Assembly (NCBI RefSeq): GCF_000208745.1
Contig: NC_030856.1
Location: 8,040,714-8,104,713, forward strand
Origin: Theobroma cacao
Lineage: Eukaryota; Streptophyta; Magnoliopsida; Malvales; Malvaceae
Length of the DNA: 64,000 bases
Direction of reading: 5' to 3'
In this document: in pieces, positions 21,767 through 34,500 of the stretch
Position numbering within the stretch: position 1 is the first letter of the stretch
Layout of the letters: each line of letters opens with the position of its first letter
Notes under the pieces: generated by a model
Told to the model about the DNA's origin: nothing
Databases searched by the model: none
What the model saw: the letters and a program-made list of their open reading frames with translations, nothing else
Program-made: the position numbers and the translations under genes

Positions 21767-24700
21767 CTATCCGCTGCTTCTAACTCCGTTATGTCTTGAA
21801 TCACCTCCTCCTTGTTCAACTTTCTTTAAAAACATGACTTTGATTTTCTCCAACCTAGCAACAACTTCTTCCATGTCAATCCTCTCCTCCGGCAACTCTG
21901 CTGAACATTCCAAGGCTAATTGCAAAATAGAGAATATACAATCCTTTGTTGCTAAGAGTTCTATTTCTCCGGTATTTAGCAAATCGTTGTCTACAACATT
22001 AACTACGGCAGATGGTAATGACTCTTTCACCCAACACTTCAAGCTCATTTCTTCTGTGAACATTTCATTTGTCGGCTTTTTTCTTGTGAAGGTTTCCATT
22101 AGAAGAATACCAAAACTATACACATCCCCTTTTGTAGAAACAATTCCTTCTGAACCATATTCTATATAGAAAATTAATTTAAATCAGTCATCAAAATGTA
22201 TATTTGTTTTTGCAAAATAATGAAAAATAAATGCTTAAAATTTAGTGAAGAATTTGAAGACTACATATGTAAGTGCATGTTCATGTAAGCATATATGAGT
22301 AGAAATATCATCTAAGATTGCCAATAATAATATAAAACCATCACTCTTCAAAAAATGTATATATATAAAACCATCACCTGGTGACATGTATCCAATAGTT
22401 GCTAGCGTCATGGTTTGCTTCATTAAATCCTCTCCACCTAAGAGTTTTGCTATGCCAAAATCACCCAGATGCGCAGTCATATCTTTATCAAGCAGGACAT
22501 TGTTGGGCTTCAAATCACAGTGAACCACGGCTGGGGTATGACCATGATGGAGATACTCCAATGCGGATGCGATGTCTATCATTATATTCAACCTTTGTGA
22601 AATATCCAGAAAAAGGTTGTGAGAATAGAGCCAGTTCTCCAAGTTTCCATTAGGCATGAACTCAAGTACCAAGGCTTTAAAATCAATATTAGAGCAACTA
22701 CTGATGATTTTGACCAAATTTCGATGACGAATGTTGCGAAGGACCTCACACTCAACATCAAAGCTCTTAAGAGCTCTATCTACATTTACCTTGAAGACTT
22801 TTACTGCAATGTTCATCCCATTTGAAAGAGTCCCTTCGTATACTGACCCAAAACTCCCTTCCCCTAGTAATTTGCTCTCAGAAAATCGATCTGTAGCTTG
22901 ATCGAGCTCATGGTAAGAAATTCTTCTCCATTCAGTTGATGGTAGCATATTTTCTTGATCAGTTGTCACTTCAGCTTTCCTGTTTCGACTCCGCAAACAA
23001 ATGATAACCACGGCCAATATTAATATTGCTAAGCCAACTGCTGGTAGAATATATTTTAAAAGCTCAGTACCCTTGGACCTTCGAGAGGGATCAGATTTGC
23101 ATGGTTGGACTTCAAATCGAGGTGAACCACACAGGGCTTCATTTCCCATAAATGATTGACTCGAGTAGTTTACAAATGATCCTCCATTAGGAATTTCTCC
23201 TTGTAGTCTATTGAAAGAGACATTCAAATATTTGAGATGTGAGAGTTGTTCTAACGACTTGGGGATCGTTCCTGAGAGGTTATTTCTTGACAAATCTAAG
23301 AATTCCAAACTTATCAAATCATCGAAAGACTGAGGAATAGAACCTTGTAACATGTTACCAGAGAAGGAGAGATGAGTTAGGTCTATGAGGTCACCAATGC
23401 TGCTCGGGATAGCACCTGAAAACTGATTATCTGACAAATTCAAATTAGTCACGGACTTCCACTTTCCAATATCAATTGGGAGAGAGCCGCTTAGAGAATT
23501 GGAAGACAATTCTAGGAACAATATACTATCAAGCCTTGTCAAGGTTGATGGGATAGAGGCAAAATTATTGGAGCCCAAGAAAAGATTTCTTAGAGAAACG
23601 ACATCGCCTAAGCATGCTGGTATTGGTCCAGATAGTCTGTTCCCTGTCAGAGTTAAATAAGTCAACCTCTGCAAATGACATAACTCAGATGGAATGAATC
23701 CTTCTAGCTTATTGTTCCCAATATTAACATCTTGCAACTCTGTCAATCTTCCAAGTGTAGTAGGTATTGTTCCCGTCAAGTTATTGTGGTCAAGACCTAA
23801 CCATAGCAACTTGCTTAAATTACCAATTTCACTTGGTATGTTGCCCTTGATGTTGCTATGAGATCCATAGAAAAGTGTTAGAGAAGATGATAAATTTCCT
23901 ACAGAAATTGGAAGTTCACCATTAATCAGTGGATTATCATCAAATATCAATACTTCCAAGTCTTTGCAATTGGTCAATGATGAGAGAAAGCTCAATTCTG
24001 GGGATGAAGGTTCGCTACTGAAATTGTTATGACCAAGATCGAGCTCTTGTAAATATCTTAGATTGCCAAGGTTGTCAGGCAGAGATCCAGAAAATGAATT
24101 ATTGGACAATTGAAGATAAATGAGCTGAGAGGCATTGGTAATAGAGACCGGAATTGGCCCACTCAGTTCATTTAATCCAAGATAAAGACCTTGCAGTTTT
24201 GGAAGTCCAAGGCCTATGGTTGATGGAAGCTGGCCTGAGAAGCGATTCAATCCAAGCCAAATGGCCCTTGCAGTTGAGATGTTAAAGATTGAAGGAGGGA
24301 CGTTACCAGTGAAACTGTTATTTCCCAAGAATAAGATTTCTAGGCTCTGTAGGTTACCAATCTTGAGTGGAAGTGTACCTGCCATATTCAATTTGTTCAC
24401 AGCCGCCTTATATATTTTTCAATATAAACAATAAAAAAAATTTCAAAGAATATGTAATCAAAGCAAACAACCTGATTAGCCCATTAAGGTTTCTATCCTT
24501 CTATTTGGGCCACCACTGTTAAAATAATTTCGCTGTCATGAAAATTTTTTAATTAATTATTTGCCCTAATTTGATGTCTTGAGCTTACAACTAACGTAGT
24601 TGGAATTTTGTCTATTAATGTCATTTTAATCAAAGCCTTTTATCTTTGATGAGGTGGCCTTCAATTAAGAATTGTCCTCACTTGGAACAACTTTAATAGT

Positions 24701-26701
24701 GGGGACAAATTTAATAGTAAATGAATGTATGCATTGATGCATTGATGATTGTGTACCAAGTTATAAATATATAATAAATTAACTTAGCATAAAATAACAT
24801 AGAGAGATATTGTACCTGACAAGCTGTTAGAGGAAAAATCAAGGTTTTTAAGAAGTGTCAAATTCCCAATACTTGACGGAATAGGCCCTGCTAAGTTGTT
24901 TTCCGAAAGGCTAAGCGTCTCTAAGTTTATAAGAGAACCAATCTGCCATGGGATTTGACCTGTAAAATATAATTAACCTCTTCATTAAATTTAAAAAGGA
25001 AAAATACTGACATTCATTAATTGAATTTATTATCTCATCTTAAGTATATAATTAGATGAAAATAAGAGTTCAGTGATTTGATTAAATCAGACAAATGTAC
25101 AATAGCTTAAGGCCGGGGAACATATTAAAAATTCATTGTATATAACATTGACTTCCAAAAAGGCCTACGCCTATAAATCACAGACGTATACATATAACAT
25201 TGACTTCCAAAATGCATTTTTCTAGTGAAAACAAAATTGCGAAATCTATTTTGTAAGAAGATAAATCTATTTATACTATTTTTAAAGCCAATTATAAATT
25301 GAGAGAGTGTAATGAGTTAACTAGATACCAACTCATTTAATGAGTTGACAAAAAAATTATTAAAAGCTCATTAAAAGTATAAAATTGAAAGGATATATAT
25401 CTTTTCATTTCCTCTTACAAATCAGCTAGTTCTTTTTATCAGACATGCATTAAAAAAACACCCTCTATTTCATTACTATTTTCATTTTTCAAAATAGAAC
25501 TTCAACTTTTTTCATTACTATTTTTTTAATTATATTTTGTAGGTGTGTGCTAATACAATAGGAGCTGTAGGTTTTTATAACTGCTGCTTCATAAACTTTT
25601 TTTACTGCATGGATAAACAGAAAATAGAAGTACAACCCAAATGTCAAGAAACATTATTATGTGGCGTATAATATTAAAAAGAAAAACTATCTTAAGAATA
25701 TATAGGTGCTTACCTCTGAGGTTGTTTGCACCGAGTTGCAATTTCCTAAGCATGGTCAAATTTCCTATTTCCATAGGCAAACTCCCCTCAAAATGATTAT
25801 TAGATAAGGATAACTCTGTTAACTCTTTGCACTTGAATAAACTTGTTGGAATTCTGCCCGAAAGCAGGTTCTCACTTAAATAAAACCCTTGCAGATTAGG
25901 AAGTTTATCGAACATATCTGACAGGAGACTACCACTGAGAGCATTAGTGGTGAAATCAATGATTTGTAGTGAAGAAATGTTGAGTGGAATGGAAGGTATC
26001 AAACCAGAGAGTTTGTTGTTGCTAAGATCAATTATTTGCAATGAAGATAAGTTGAAGATTGAGGGAGGTATAGAACCTGAAAGCTGATTAGTATCCAAAT
26101 AGAATGTTTTTAAGGCAGAAAGATTTCCTATCTCGACAGGAATCTGCCCTTGCAGATTATTTTTATCCAACCTCAAGATCTCTAGCTTCGGCAAATAGCA
26201 CAAAGATGATGGGATTATACCCGTGAAGTTGTTACCATGCAGAAATAAGCTTTGAAGTTGAACGAAGGAACCAAACCATGCTGGGATATCTCCACTGATG
26301 CTGTTGTTGCCGAAGTTTATAAAGTTCAACAGATGCAAATTAGCCAATTGGTGGGGTAAGGAACCATGAAAACTATTGTTTCCAATGTTAAGCCTGGAGA
26401 GGAAAGATAGATTTCCCAAGTGAGGTGGGATGGTGCCTACCAGACTCATACCAAAAAGATTCAGAGCTGTGACCCTGAGCTGCTGAGATCCGCAATTGAC
26501 ACCAATCCAGTTGCAAACCGAGGTTGCGCTAGACCAATTTGTTGCCAAAAGATTCTGAGGGTCAAAAGTTACATGAGATTTCAATGCAAGAAGAGCCAAT
26601 TGGTCTGTGGTGATGTTAAGTGATTCCATAGACACAAAAGTTACAAAATTATGATACAAAAGCACGACAATGAGAGGGAGTAAGAAGCGAGTATTTCCCA
26701 T
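21767..26701 (-). CDS. LRR-XII receptor-like serine/threonine kinase copy 2 (intact)
   Basis: There are four exons: 26701-25714, 24959-24816 (144 bp), 24378-22378 and 22161-21767, all with GT-AG introns and consistent phases (1, 1, 1). They give 1175 residues, normal for the At3g47570-like group. The order is a signal peptide (residues 1 to about 28), an LRRNT with VCNWIGVNC, about 25 LRRs to about residue 780, a membrane helix (about 819-839, ILPAVGLAILILAVVIICL), and a kinase (about 870-1160). The glycine loop GEGSFGSVY (881-889), the AVK lysine (904), HCDLKPNN (Asp 999; Cys replaces the Arg of RD kinases) and DFG (1017-1019) are all present. The family acts at the plasma membrane and includes the immune receptors FLS2, EFR and Xa21, which recognise microbial peptides; the ligand here is unknown. 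It is the only intact LRR-XII member in the window. Confidence 0.95.
24379..24815 (-). other. Intron 2 of copy 2
   Basis: 437 bp, donor CAG|GTACAA and acceptor GCAG|GTACAC. It is homologous in part to the larger intron of copy 1. Confidence 0.85.
24960..25713 (-). other. Intron 1 of copy 2
   Basis: 754 bp, donor CAGAG|GTAAGC. It contains a short internal direct repeat ('tataacattgacttccaaaa' at 25140-25160 and 25195-25214). No gene. Confidence 0.8.
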
Positions 26702-27200
26702 GAGGAATATGAAATGGAACTGGTGAGACAACTGTGCTTGGTCATGAACTCTTTAAATACATGCGAAGTCAGCCGCCAAGAGATCGTTTTCCATATGTCT
26801 ACTGTATAGCCCAACAAATATGACTTTGACATCCCGATTTAGTTCTCCTTTTTTAGCCTAGCTTTAAATACTCATCCTGCATAAATGGAAAGATATATAT
26901 GGATCTAAAGACTGTGTCAGCTAAGGCATATCCAACTTGTTGTCCATCGACGTTCCTTTCTATTGTGACTTTTATTGCACTCGCATTAACGTGTACTGAA
27001 TTAGTTGCATTTAAATACCGTGTGTATCCTTTATACACATTGATACCTACGGTTCCACACAACAAACAATACTATATACATATTCAAACACCATATGCAC
27101 GCTTTATATATAAATATTTATATCTACGGTTTCACACAATAAACCTATATTGGATAGTTGGATTCAAATGCCATGTGTCATTTTTGTTGAATACAAGGTT
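26702..27200 (-). promoter_or_regulatory. Upstream region of receptor copy 2
   Basis: A TATA-like GTATTTAAAG lies on the minus strand at 26760-26751, about 50 bp before the ATG. Farther up, 27003-27065 carries the gttgcatttaaatacc and ggttccacacaac phrases shared with the copy 1 upstream region. Exact promoter elements are inferred. Confidence 0.45.
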
Positions 27201-27674
27201 GGTCTCTCTGTGATCTCCAAGATTTAATCCTTATACCACAATTTAATGAAATTTAATCTCTACATTTTCATTAAATATAAGATTGAATATAATCGTTAAC
27301 AGTGTGAATTTCTAATGGTAAAATTTGTTGACATGATATTCTTTTAGCCACATGAACTTTATTGGCCTGTCTTCACTATGTTCTAAACAATTATGACTTT
27401 TTCTTTGTTGATTATATTCATCTTGCAACAGCAGTTGTTGAGGCTTGAGCCATCAACTCAGTCGACTCTGTATACTCAGCCATCAGGTTCTAGATCTACT
27501 AGTGAATGACCCTAAATCTGTTCGATTTAATGCCAAGTAGAACTTGCTAATCAAACAATGAGAAAATAGATTCCAAGAGAAACTTACAGATGAAACAAAG
27601 AAGAGAGGAAGCAGGAAATCCAGAAACCTTTTTATGAGCTAGCTGTGCCTATTCTCTGCAGAAACCCTCGACCC

Positions 27675-27686
27675 GCTCTGATACCA
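27675..27686 (-). other. Primer binding site (Met initiator tRNA type)
   Basis: On the minus strand the sequence reads TGGTATCAGAGC directly after an LTR ending in CA. This is the standard primer site of plant copia elements and fixes the LTR edge at 27687. Confidence 0.85.
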
Positions 27687-27898
27687 TGACAAAATTGATG
27701 AGGCAGGCGGCGCAGAGGCACAAACAAAAATGGGAGAATGTCAGATGCATTTCTCATCACAGAAAAATCAGGGTACAGTGAGTTTTATATACAGCCCTGT
27801 AACTAATCAGGGAATAAAAGGAAGAAAAGCAATTAACTAATCTGTGTCAACTAACTAACTAACATTTAAAAATAGTGAGTAAAGGTAACTCTTTAACA
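27687..27898 (-). mobile_element. 5' LTR of a truncated LTR retrotransposon
   Basis: The minus-strand LTR runs from TGTTAAAGAG (27898) to TTTGTCA (27687), 212 bp, followed at once by the primer site. Only about 250 bp of internal sequence can be suspected on the left (27430-27674). No gag-pol and no second LTR were found, so this is a truncated copy or a short non-autonomous type. Confidence 0.75.
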
Positions 27899-28399
27899 GT
27901 AACTTGTGGTAAGACTAGTAAATAGCAAAACGTTGCGTTTTGCTTCTCTCATTTATTTCTTCTTGATATGGTGCATTTGACTCTACCTTCTTTGCCCATC
28001 CATTTGCAAATTCGAGTCTCTGTCTCCTTCTTTTCTGTTTATTCTCTTGAGCTTATTTATTCACATTGTTCAGCTAATGTAATAATTTATAATTAAAACT
28101 AAAACCCTGATTAAAAAATATGTTATCAGTCGAAAGACAATTCTAAAATTTAACGTGCGTACAAAATAAGTAATTAATTGACCAAAAATTAAGCAAGTGT
28201 CATGTCTTGTGATAAAACGATTGTCTCGTCACTCAATTTAATAATTAGATATTCACATTATTATCAATTGTTTTTAATCCAATATTTGATAATAGTACAA
28301 AGATTAAATTCATTGAAATTGTGATGAAAAGATTAAATTTTTAAAATTAAGATAATACAAAGATCAATCTTCAACTTTGATCTAGATTTTTTCAGATTT
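27899..28399. other. Intergenic, nothing further identified
   Basis: AT-rich. It contains the right arm of the inverted-repeat pair and no coding signal. Confidence 0.35.
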
Positions 28400-28620
28400 A
28401 AAGGAGGTGAAATTGACATAATTTTAGCCCATTTCTCATATAAACCTTTATAGCACGTGACAAATGTCCTATAGCGCTAATACACTTTTTTTTTTTTCTG
28501 AAAGTTCTATAGCTATTATATTCTAACTTTTCAATTCCATTTTCTGTGGTCCAATGTGACGTTTTTCTAGCTTAACAAATAGCAACTACTACGACTTGGG
28601 GATGGTTTTTGCTAACCTTT
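28400..28620 (-). pseudogene. Relic upstream region of a receptor gene, gene body missing
   Basis: It aligns with the upstream region of copy 3 (46690-46860): 'ggaggtgaaattgacat', 'cttttcaattccattttctgtggtc' and 'tttttctagcttaacaaatagcaact' each have close partners there in the same order. No start codon or LRR sequence follows. It marks another lost member of the cluster. Confidence 0.7.
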
Positions 28621-29570
28621 TCCATGTGAGTGTCTTTATACAGGCATCTGATCTGTTTGGTCAAAAGATGTAGGAGTGTCTTCTAGCGTTGCCGTTTGTT
28701 CTTTCATGAGGCTTCTTTGTTCTCAAAGTTTTGGATTCTGCTACCGGAAGTGTGTTTTATGAGCCGGTGCCTGGATGCCCGTTGAGTAGGTGGAATCATT
28801 GAAGGGTTGTTTGGATGTCGTCATGCTGCTAATTTGATGTTTGGTTTTCAATTGGTATATTTTGTGTTTAGGGTCTGCTGTTGCCCTTTTGTGAGTCTTT
28901 CTAATTAGGATATGTGAAATGGAGCTCTGTGTTGTTAGTTCAGAGGATCTATTCTATATATGAAGTCTAGTCTTTTGTATTTGCACGACCAAATGCTTTT
29001 TGTGTAGCTTAATCATGTTGCTATTGTACACGAGCTCCTTAAACACCGTTCTTCACTAAATTGAATTTTATTCATAAAATTATCATGCCTGCAAACTAAA
29101 CATTTTGCTAGTCCTTGAACAAAAGAAAAGAAAATAAGGAAAACAAAGAAAATTAATGAGAAACTTTTCAAGAGATAAAAATTCACCAAGTCATGCTTTC
29201 TCAATTTTTTCTTAAAAATTATCCCACAATTTCAACTTAAGGTAAAATACATTTAATCTTCAAATACATGCATCAAATCAAATGAAAGCTCACTTTCAAA
29301 TGGACTTCCTCTGTATGTGTGAATAATCTCTTACAAAAAATATTATGCAATTTGGATTGATGCATGCTAATTCTAAGCATAGATTAATAATAGAATCCCA
29401 TAAGTTTGCTTTTCATTGCTCTCTCTACTAATGTAAACTAACACTTATTCAAGAATCAATAGGTCTTTTATTGAGCTTATAATGTAAGGCTAGGGTCAAG
29501 GTATGATCAAGGATATATCTAAGCTCAAATTCACCCTAAACACATAATCAATCTAAAACATATGTAAAGC
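28621..29570. other. Intergenic; G/T-rich then AT-rich, unassigned
   Basis: 28640-28960 is G/T-rich with short words typical of retroelement 3' tails, but no element edge is clear. 29000-29570 may be LTR sequence of the element to its right. Confidence 0.3.
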
Positions 29571-31500
29571 TAAAAAAAAAAAAATTCTTCCTCACAGCAC
29601 CCCCAAACTTAAAATAAACTTTTCTTTTGTACAACACACTTTATTTCTTTTTCTTTTCTCTTCTTTTTTTCACCCCTAAATTTGTTTTTGACAATTATGA
29701 ACAAGAGGTAGATTTCTAGCACCAAGCACTTTTTTTCATCAATTCATTTGTCTCCCTTAATTTAACTCTAAGCTCAAGGTACTTTCTAGAAAGATCAAAA
29801 TACTTAGGGGTAAAAGGTTCAAAATTGGCAATATATAAAAAGGCTTAGGCTAACATAAATATGTGTTTACAGAGAAACAGAAAGTTAGGCCCAAAAGGGG
29901 TTATTAGGGATAAAATTATATAACAAAGTAAGCTGGAATAGGTTCAAACGGTTCAAAGATAGCATATATCATCTCTTATCCTAAGTCTTATCTAAGATTT
30001 CGCTTCAATAGAAAATCAAACAAATTCTAGAATCCTTGACTTCACTACACTTTTATTTACATAAACTTTTCTAAATTACATGACAATTCTAGGTAAAAGA
30101 ATATAGTGCTCAAATTATTGAAAGTCATATTATATAATGAAGCTATCGCAAGAATATCAACACAAAACTTAAATCATACCCATATTCTTCCCAAATCCTA
30201 AAATCATAAAATAATCAAAATATCATCCTAGAATATGGAAAATCATAAACAAGATGTCAAAACATCTCAATTTTCTTTATGTTAATAAATTTTTTTAAAA
30301 TACAGAAGCTAAAAATTAAAGCTAACAAAACATGCAAAACAAAAGATAAATTTAGAACAAATAAAATAAAGATAAGAAAATAAAAATAAATAAAGACACA
30401 CAAATAGAAGTAAATAAAGGCACACAATAAAATCTAAAGACATCTCTCAACTTAAAACTAAACATTGTTCCCAATGTTTAAGGGAAAAGAAATAAAAATA
30501 AAATAAAGAGAAAAGAAAATGAAAACCCCCCTATCAGTGAAGCCACAAAAAGGAGAATATTTAAACATCCTCATCATCATCATTATCATTAGCTCTAGTA
30601 GTAATGGTGGGACATTTGGCAAGACAGGAAAAGTAGCCATATACATGCCTACATGTTCTACGTAAGCTTTCATCATATGCTCAATAACGCGAATGCACTG
30701 TGCTTGATGGTCCATGCGAGTCTCAAATCTTTCCATTCTCTGCACCATGGACAAAATCTAAAAACGTGGTGCTCGAGTCCTCACAGCTAATGAACTACCT
30801 CCAACAGTCGATGACTCTTGTTGCATAAATTTTTCCATTATTCCATCATTAATCGAACCCTTAGGATAGAGCAACTCTTCCCTAAATTGCCATTCCACAC
30901 CAACTCTTTTACACAACTTAGTGATCAAAGAGGGAAACTAGATATCCTCACAAAGTGTATTAGCAAATCTAAGTATGGTGAGGTAGATCAATCGACCAAT
31001 ATTAATTGCGTTAGTAGTCAAAAAACAATAAAAGCAACAAAGTTTTCCTTAGTAATACCACTCACAAACTTCATCGAAAGCAAACCTAACAATAATAAAA
31101 TAGAACCAACACTTGTACGCACCATGAAGTTGGCTACTCTTAAAGGAAACAAGTAACGCTTTAAACATCTTCCACTCCCCATTACCCTTAAACAAGTAAT
31201 TAATAACCTCTTCATAATCCAGCTCCCAAGTAAAATATTCATCATTCACAGTCTCAAGAATCTCAAAATAATCATTAATAGTATCAACAGTAAATGGCAC
31301 AAATTTACCACAAACAAAAATAGATCCATTATTATGCTCATTTGCATTAGCATAAAATTCTCCAACTATGGGCATCACAACTGCAAAAGACTATTTACAA
31401 AATATGGTCCATTGCCTAGCAAGAATAATTGCATGAACATCTAGAAACCAACCTTCACTAACATGAAATCCCTTTTCAGGCACCGAGGTTTTATAAACTA
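29571..31500 (-). mobile_element. Ty3-type retroelement remnant with an accessory ORF
   Basis: Read on the minus strand, 31500-30790 begins VVYKTSVPEKGFHV, has a stop, then runs through IVGEFYANANEHNNGSIFV, VPFTVDTINDYF, WELDYEEV and FKSSQLHGAYKCWFYF. This order is what I know from the 'putative plant transposon protein' domain (PF20167-type) found in plant Ty3/gypsy accessory ORFs. A frameshift near 31050 separates it from a C-terminal piece (30754-30458, VQRMERFETRMDHQ, likely coiled coil). On the left, TTTAAGTTTGGGGGTG (complement of about 29593-29608) looks like the polypurine tract of Tat- or Athila-type elements. No polymerase was seen. The function of the accessory protein is unknown. 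Confidence 0.6.
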
Positions 31501-31508
31501 CCTCCTCA

Positions 31509-34500
31509 ATTTTTTTTTTTGAAAAGCGAATTTATTAAGCTCACCACCGGTATGTCATTACAAGTCTATAGCCTTGTCAACTAAAGACCCTTATAACATA
31601 GAAGACTAGTTTAAGAGTAGGAAAATTGTACAATTACCATAGGCAGCCTCTCAACAAGCTTTTGTCGGTTTTAACGATCCCAAATTACACCAAAAAGAAC
31701 AAATAATAACAAAAGCCCTAGAACACAAAGATGGGCATAAAGGGTCAAACAGAAGTGCCTACAACATAGGTTGCAAACCAACAAAAAAGCAACCCATCAA
31801 ACAATGACAAGTAGCCCAAACCACACTCGGTAGCTAAGTGAACCTACAAGGAAAATTTAATGAAGTGGCACTTAAAGAGAATGACTCCTTCAAAACATTG
31901 GTGTCAACAAAAGAGCCCAGTCAGCCTTTCACGCATAATTCCATAAGTAGCATAAGGAAAAAAACCATCATACCACTACTGTTACCAAGATCAACCAAAA
32001 AGAACTCGCACAAGTTAAGAAGCACTCTCATGAAACAAACCGCAACCACAAAGCCAAAAAGAGCAACAACAAAACCAACTTACATATCTGAGCCTTCCAA
32101 AACAAATCAACTAGGAAGTCACCTTGCTCATCCAAGCACAATAGAGAATCAAAATTCCATGACCAGTTGGATGCCTTAAGTAAAAATTTGTCTCTTCCCC
32201 GTCATCTGTAGCTCCCTACTATTGTTCCTTTCTTGGCTTGGGCTTCTACCACTACCTTCCTTACCATGTCTACCAGCAACTTATCTTCGTCTTCCTCACA
32301 AGTGAAACCCAATTTCTTCCCAATGGACAAATCAACCTCCATATCTATCATTAGGACTTCATTCTTATTCTTAAAATCCCTATCTGATAAAGATTTGTTG
32401 AAATTTTCTCATCTTTTCTTCTGTTATTCCCTTTATTTGATTTTTTTTCTCTTTCTTTTTGAGTCTATCTTACTTCACTCCCTTACTCCTCACTAGTTGA
32501 TCATCAACCTCCTCATACCATTTCCATCTTATGAACTTTCTCGATCTTTCCAAGCCTATATTACTTTTATTTTTCCTTTTCTCTTCTCCATCATACACCA
32601 TTTTTTCCTTTGTATTAAACTGCCCATCCTATAGGAAGTTTTTGTCTTTTCTTGCCCTAATTTTCCTCTCCCAAATTCTACTCCCTATCCTCTAAGCTTT
32701 TTGTCTGCTAATTACTTCTAAGCTTGATAAGTTTCCATTCTACTTGTCAACCTCTTTTGGTCCAATATCAATTTTTTTCTTTTGCATAATATCACCATTA
32801 AGCTTGCAATTGGACAAATAATTTGATAAATTAGTTGAGTTCTCTCCCAATAGCTTGTCAATATCTTCATCATCTATAGGGCCTTCCTTAACCTTACCCA
32901 CCCTTTGTCCATTTGCTCCATTAATCACTTCTGGGCTTCCTATCATTTTTACTTCTTTTGGGCTTACCATTTTCCTACTCCTCCCTTTTCCATCATTCAC
33001 ATCATCTATCTCTTTCAAGCTTTTATCTGAATTATGTCCTTTATGTTTCTCACCATTCCCATTTGTTTCCAATCCCACGTCTTTTCCCTGAATTTTTCTT
33101 TCTTCTTTTTACCACCCCTCTTCCATCATCTTTTCGTATATTGAGCTTTGAACCCCTACCCCCTCTTTCATACTTTTCTCTTGATTTGATATTGTAGCTT
33201 TCCCACTCCCTTTTATCATTTTCCTATTTTGTACTTCATCTTGTTGACCATCATCTTCCTCTCATATACCGTTTTTACTTTTATTCAAAATCTTTCCTGT
33301 TTCACTCTTCTGGTTTAGCTTTTTCTCCTTACATCTAATCTCCTTTGTCATATTTGTGTTAACTTCCCTTTCCCCTTAGATTGAATAAACCTTTTCTCGT
33401 ACTTCCTTAGCCTAAAGCATGTTGTCATGTCTCTTTTCTAGATCCACGTGCCTTTCTCCCTCGTTGCTTTCATTGGATTCTCTTCTCTCACGGTTGGACC
33501 ACCATGGCCTACTTGAATTTTGAGATGAGTCGCTTGAATACTGTGCTTTCCTAAATTCTTTTAGTTTTTTCAAACTCAAATATGGCTTTTTGTAGTGCAT
33601 TGATAGAGATTCACATTACAATCCTCGATCTTTACTAAATTTACCTTAAACACCTTTTCACCCACCTTCAAGTTCACAATCTCTGCCATTCTAGTAGGTT
33701 TTGTGGTAATTAATTGCATCACCCCTTTTGTAAATAACTATGATTTTAATGTTTTTCCATTCATGCATACAAAATCCCCTATTGTATTTGCTAGATTTTG
33801 GAACGTAAAAACGTTCCACACATGAAATGGAGCTCCATGACAAGCCACCCATATTCTTCTGCTTTTTACTTTTAGTTCATCAAACCATTCTTCTATTTCA
33901 TCAAACCATTCCCTAACCATACCCAACCCAATCCTTGCATAGCTTCAAATGAAACCTTATCATGGAAACATATGATAAATTGTCTTCCACTCCATCTTCT
34001 AACATCAATACCTAAACATCCATCCCTCATTATATGTTCTACAACTATTTCTGGTTTTGACTGGCTTTTGCATATTCCTACAACACTCTGTCTCAACCAC
34101 TGTAATTTGTCTTTCTCCACCAAGCCTTCACATGCTAACTGTTCACCCTTCACATCCTATTTTTCTATTATTACATTTTTTACTATCTTTTTTCCTTCCT
34201 TAACTACCTTAGCAGAAGATTTCTTCACTATTTGAGCAGATTCCCCCTTTAACTCCTCATTTCTTTCCTCTTTCTTCTCCTCTCTTTGTCTCATCACCTC
34301 ATTATTTCCATCATTCCCTTTTATTTGATCATACTTCTTTTTCCAATATGCATCTCTCCCCTCAAATCTAGCTATATTCATTCCTATCTTATGATCCAGC
34401 AACCATGATCCATCCATTTTCCAAATCGCATTATTTACCGTTGCCATGGATCCAAAGCGTACAAAACCTATTTTCATGCCTACATGTTTCTTTTCAATAG

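Larger units (their letters stand above)
27222..28345. repeat. Imperfect inverted-repeat pair flanking about 1 kb
   Basis: The complement of 27222-27300 (attgaatcttatatttaatgaaaatgtagagattaaatttcattaaattgtgg, shown in part) resembles 28282-28345 ('caaagattaaattcattgaaattgtgatgaaaagattaaa'). The pair could be the arms of a fold-back element into which the LTR at 27687-27898 was inserted. The match is modest and AT-rich. Confidence 0.35.

Noticed and set aside
32233..34235. Several plus-strand ORFs of 60-110 codons
   Set aside because: They are the antisense of the LINE ORF1 on the minus strand.
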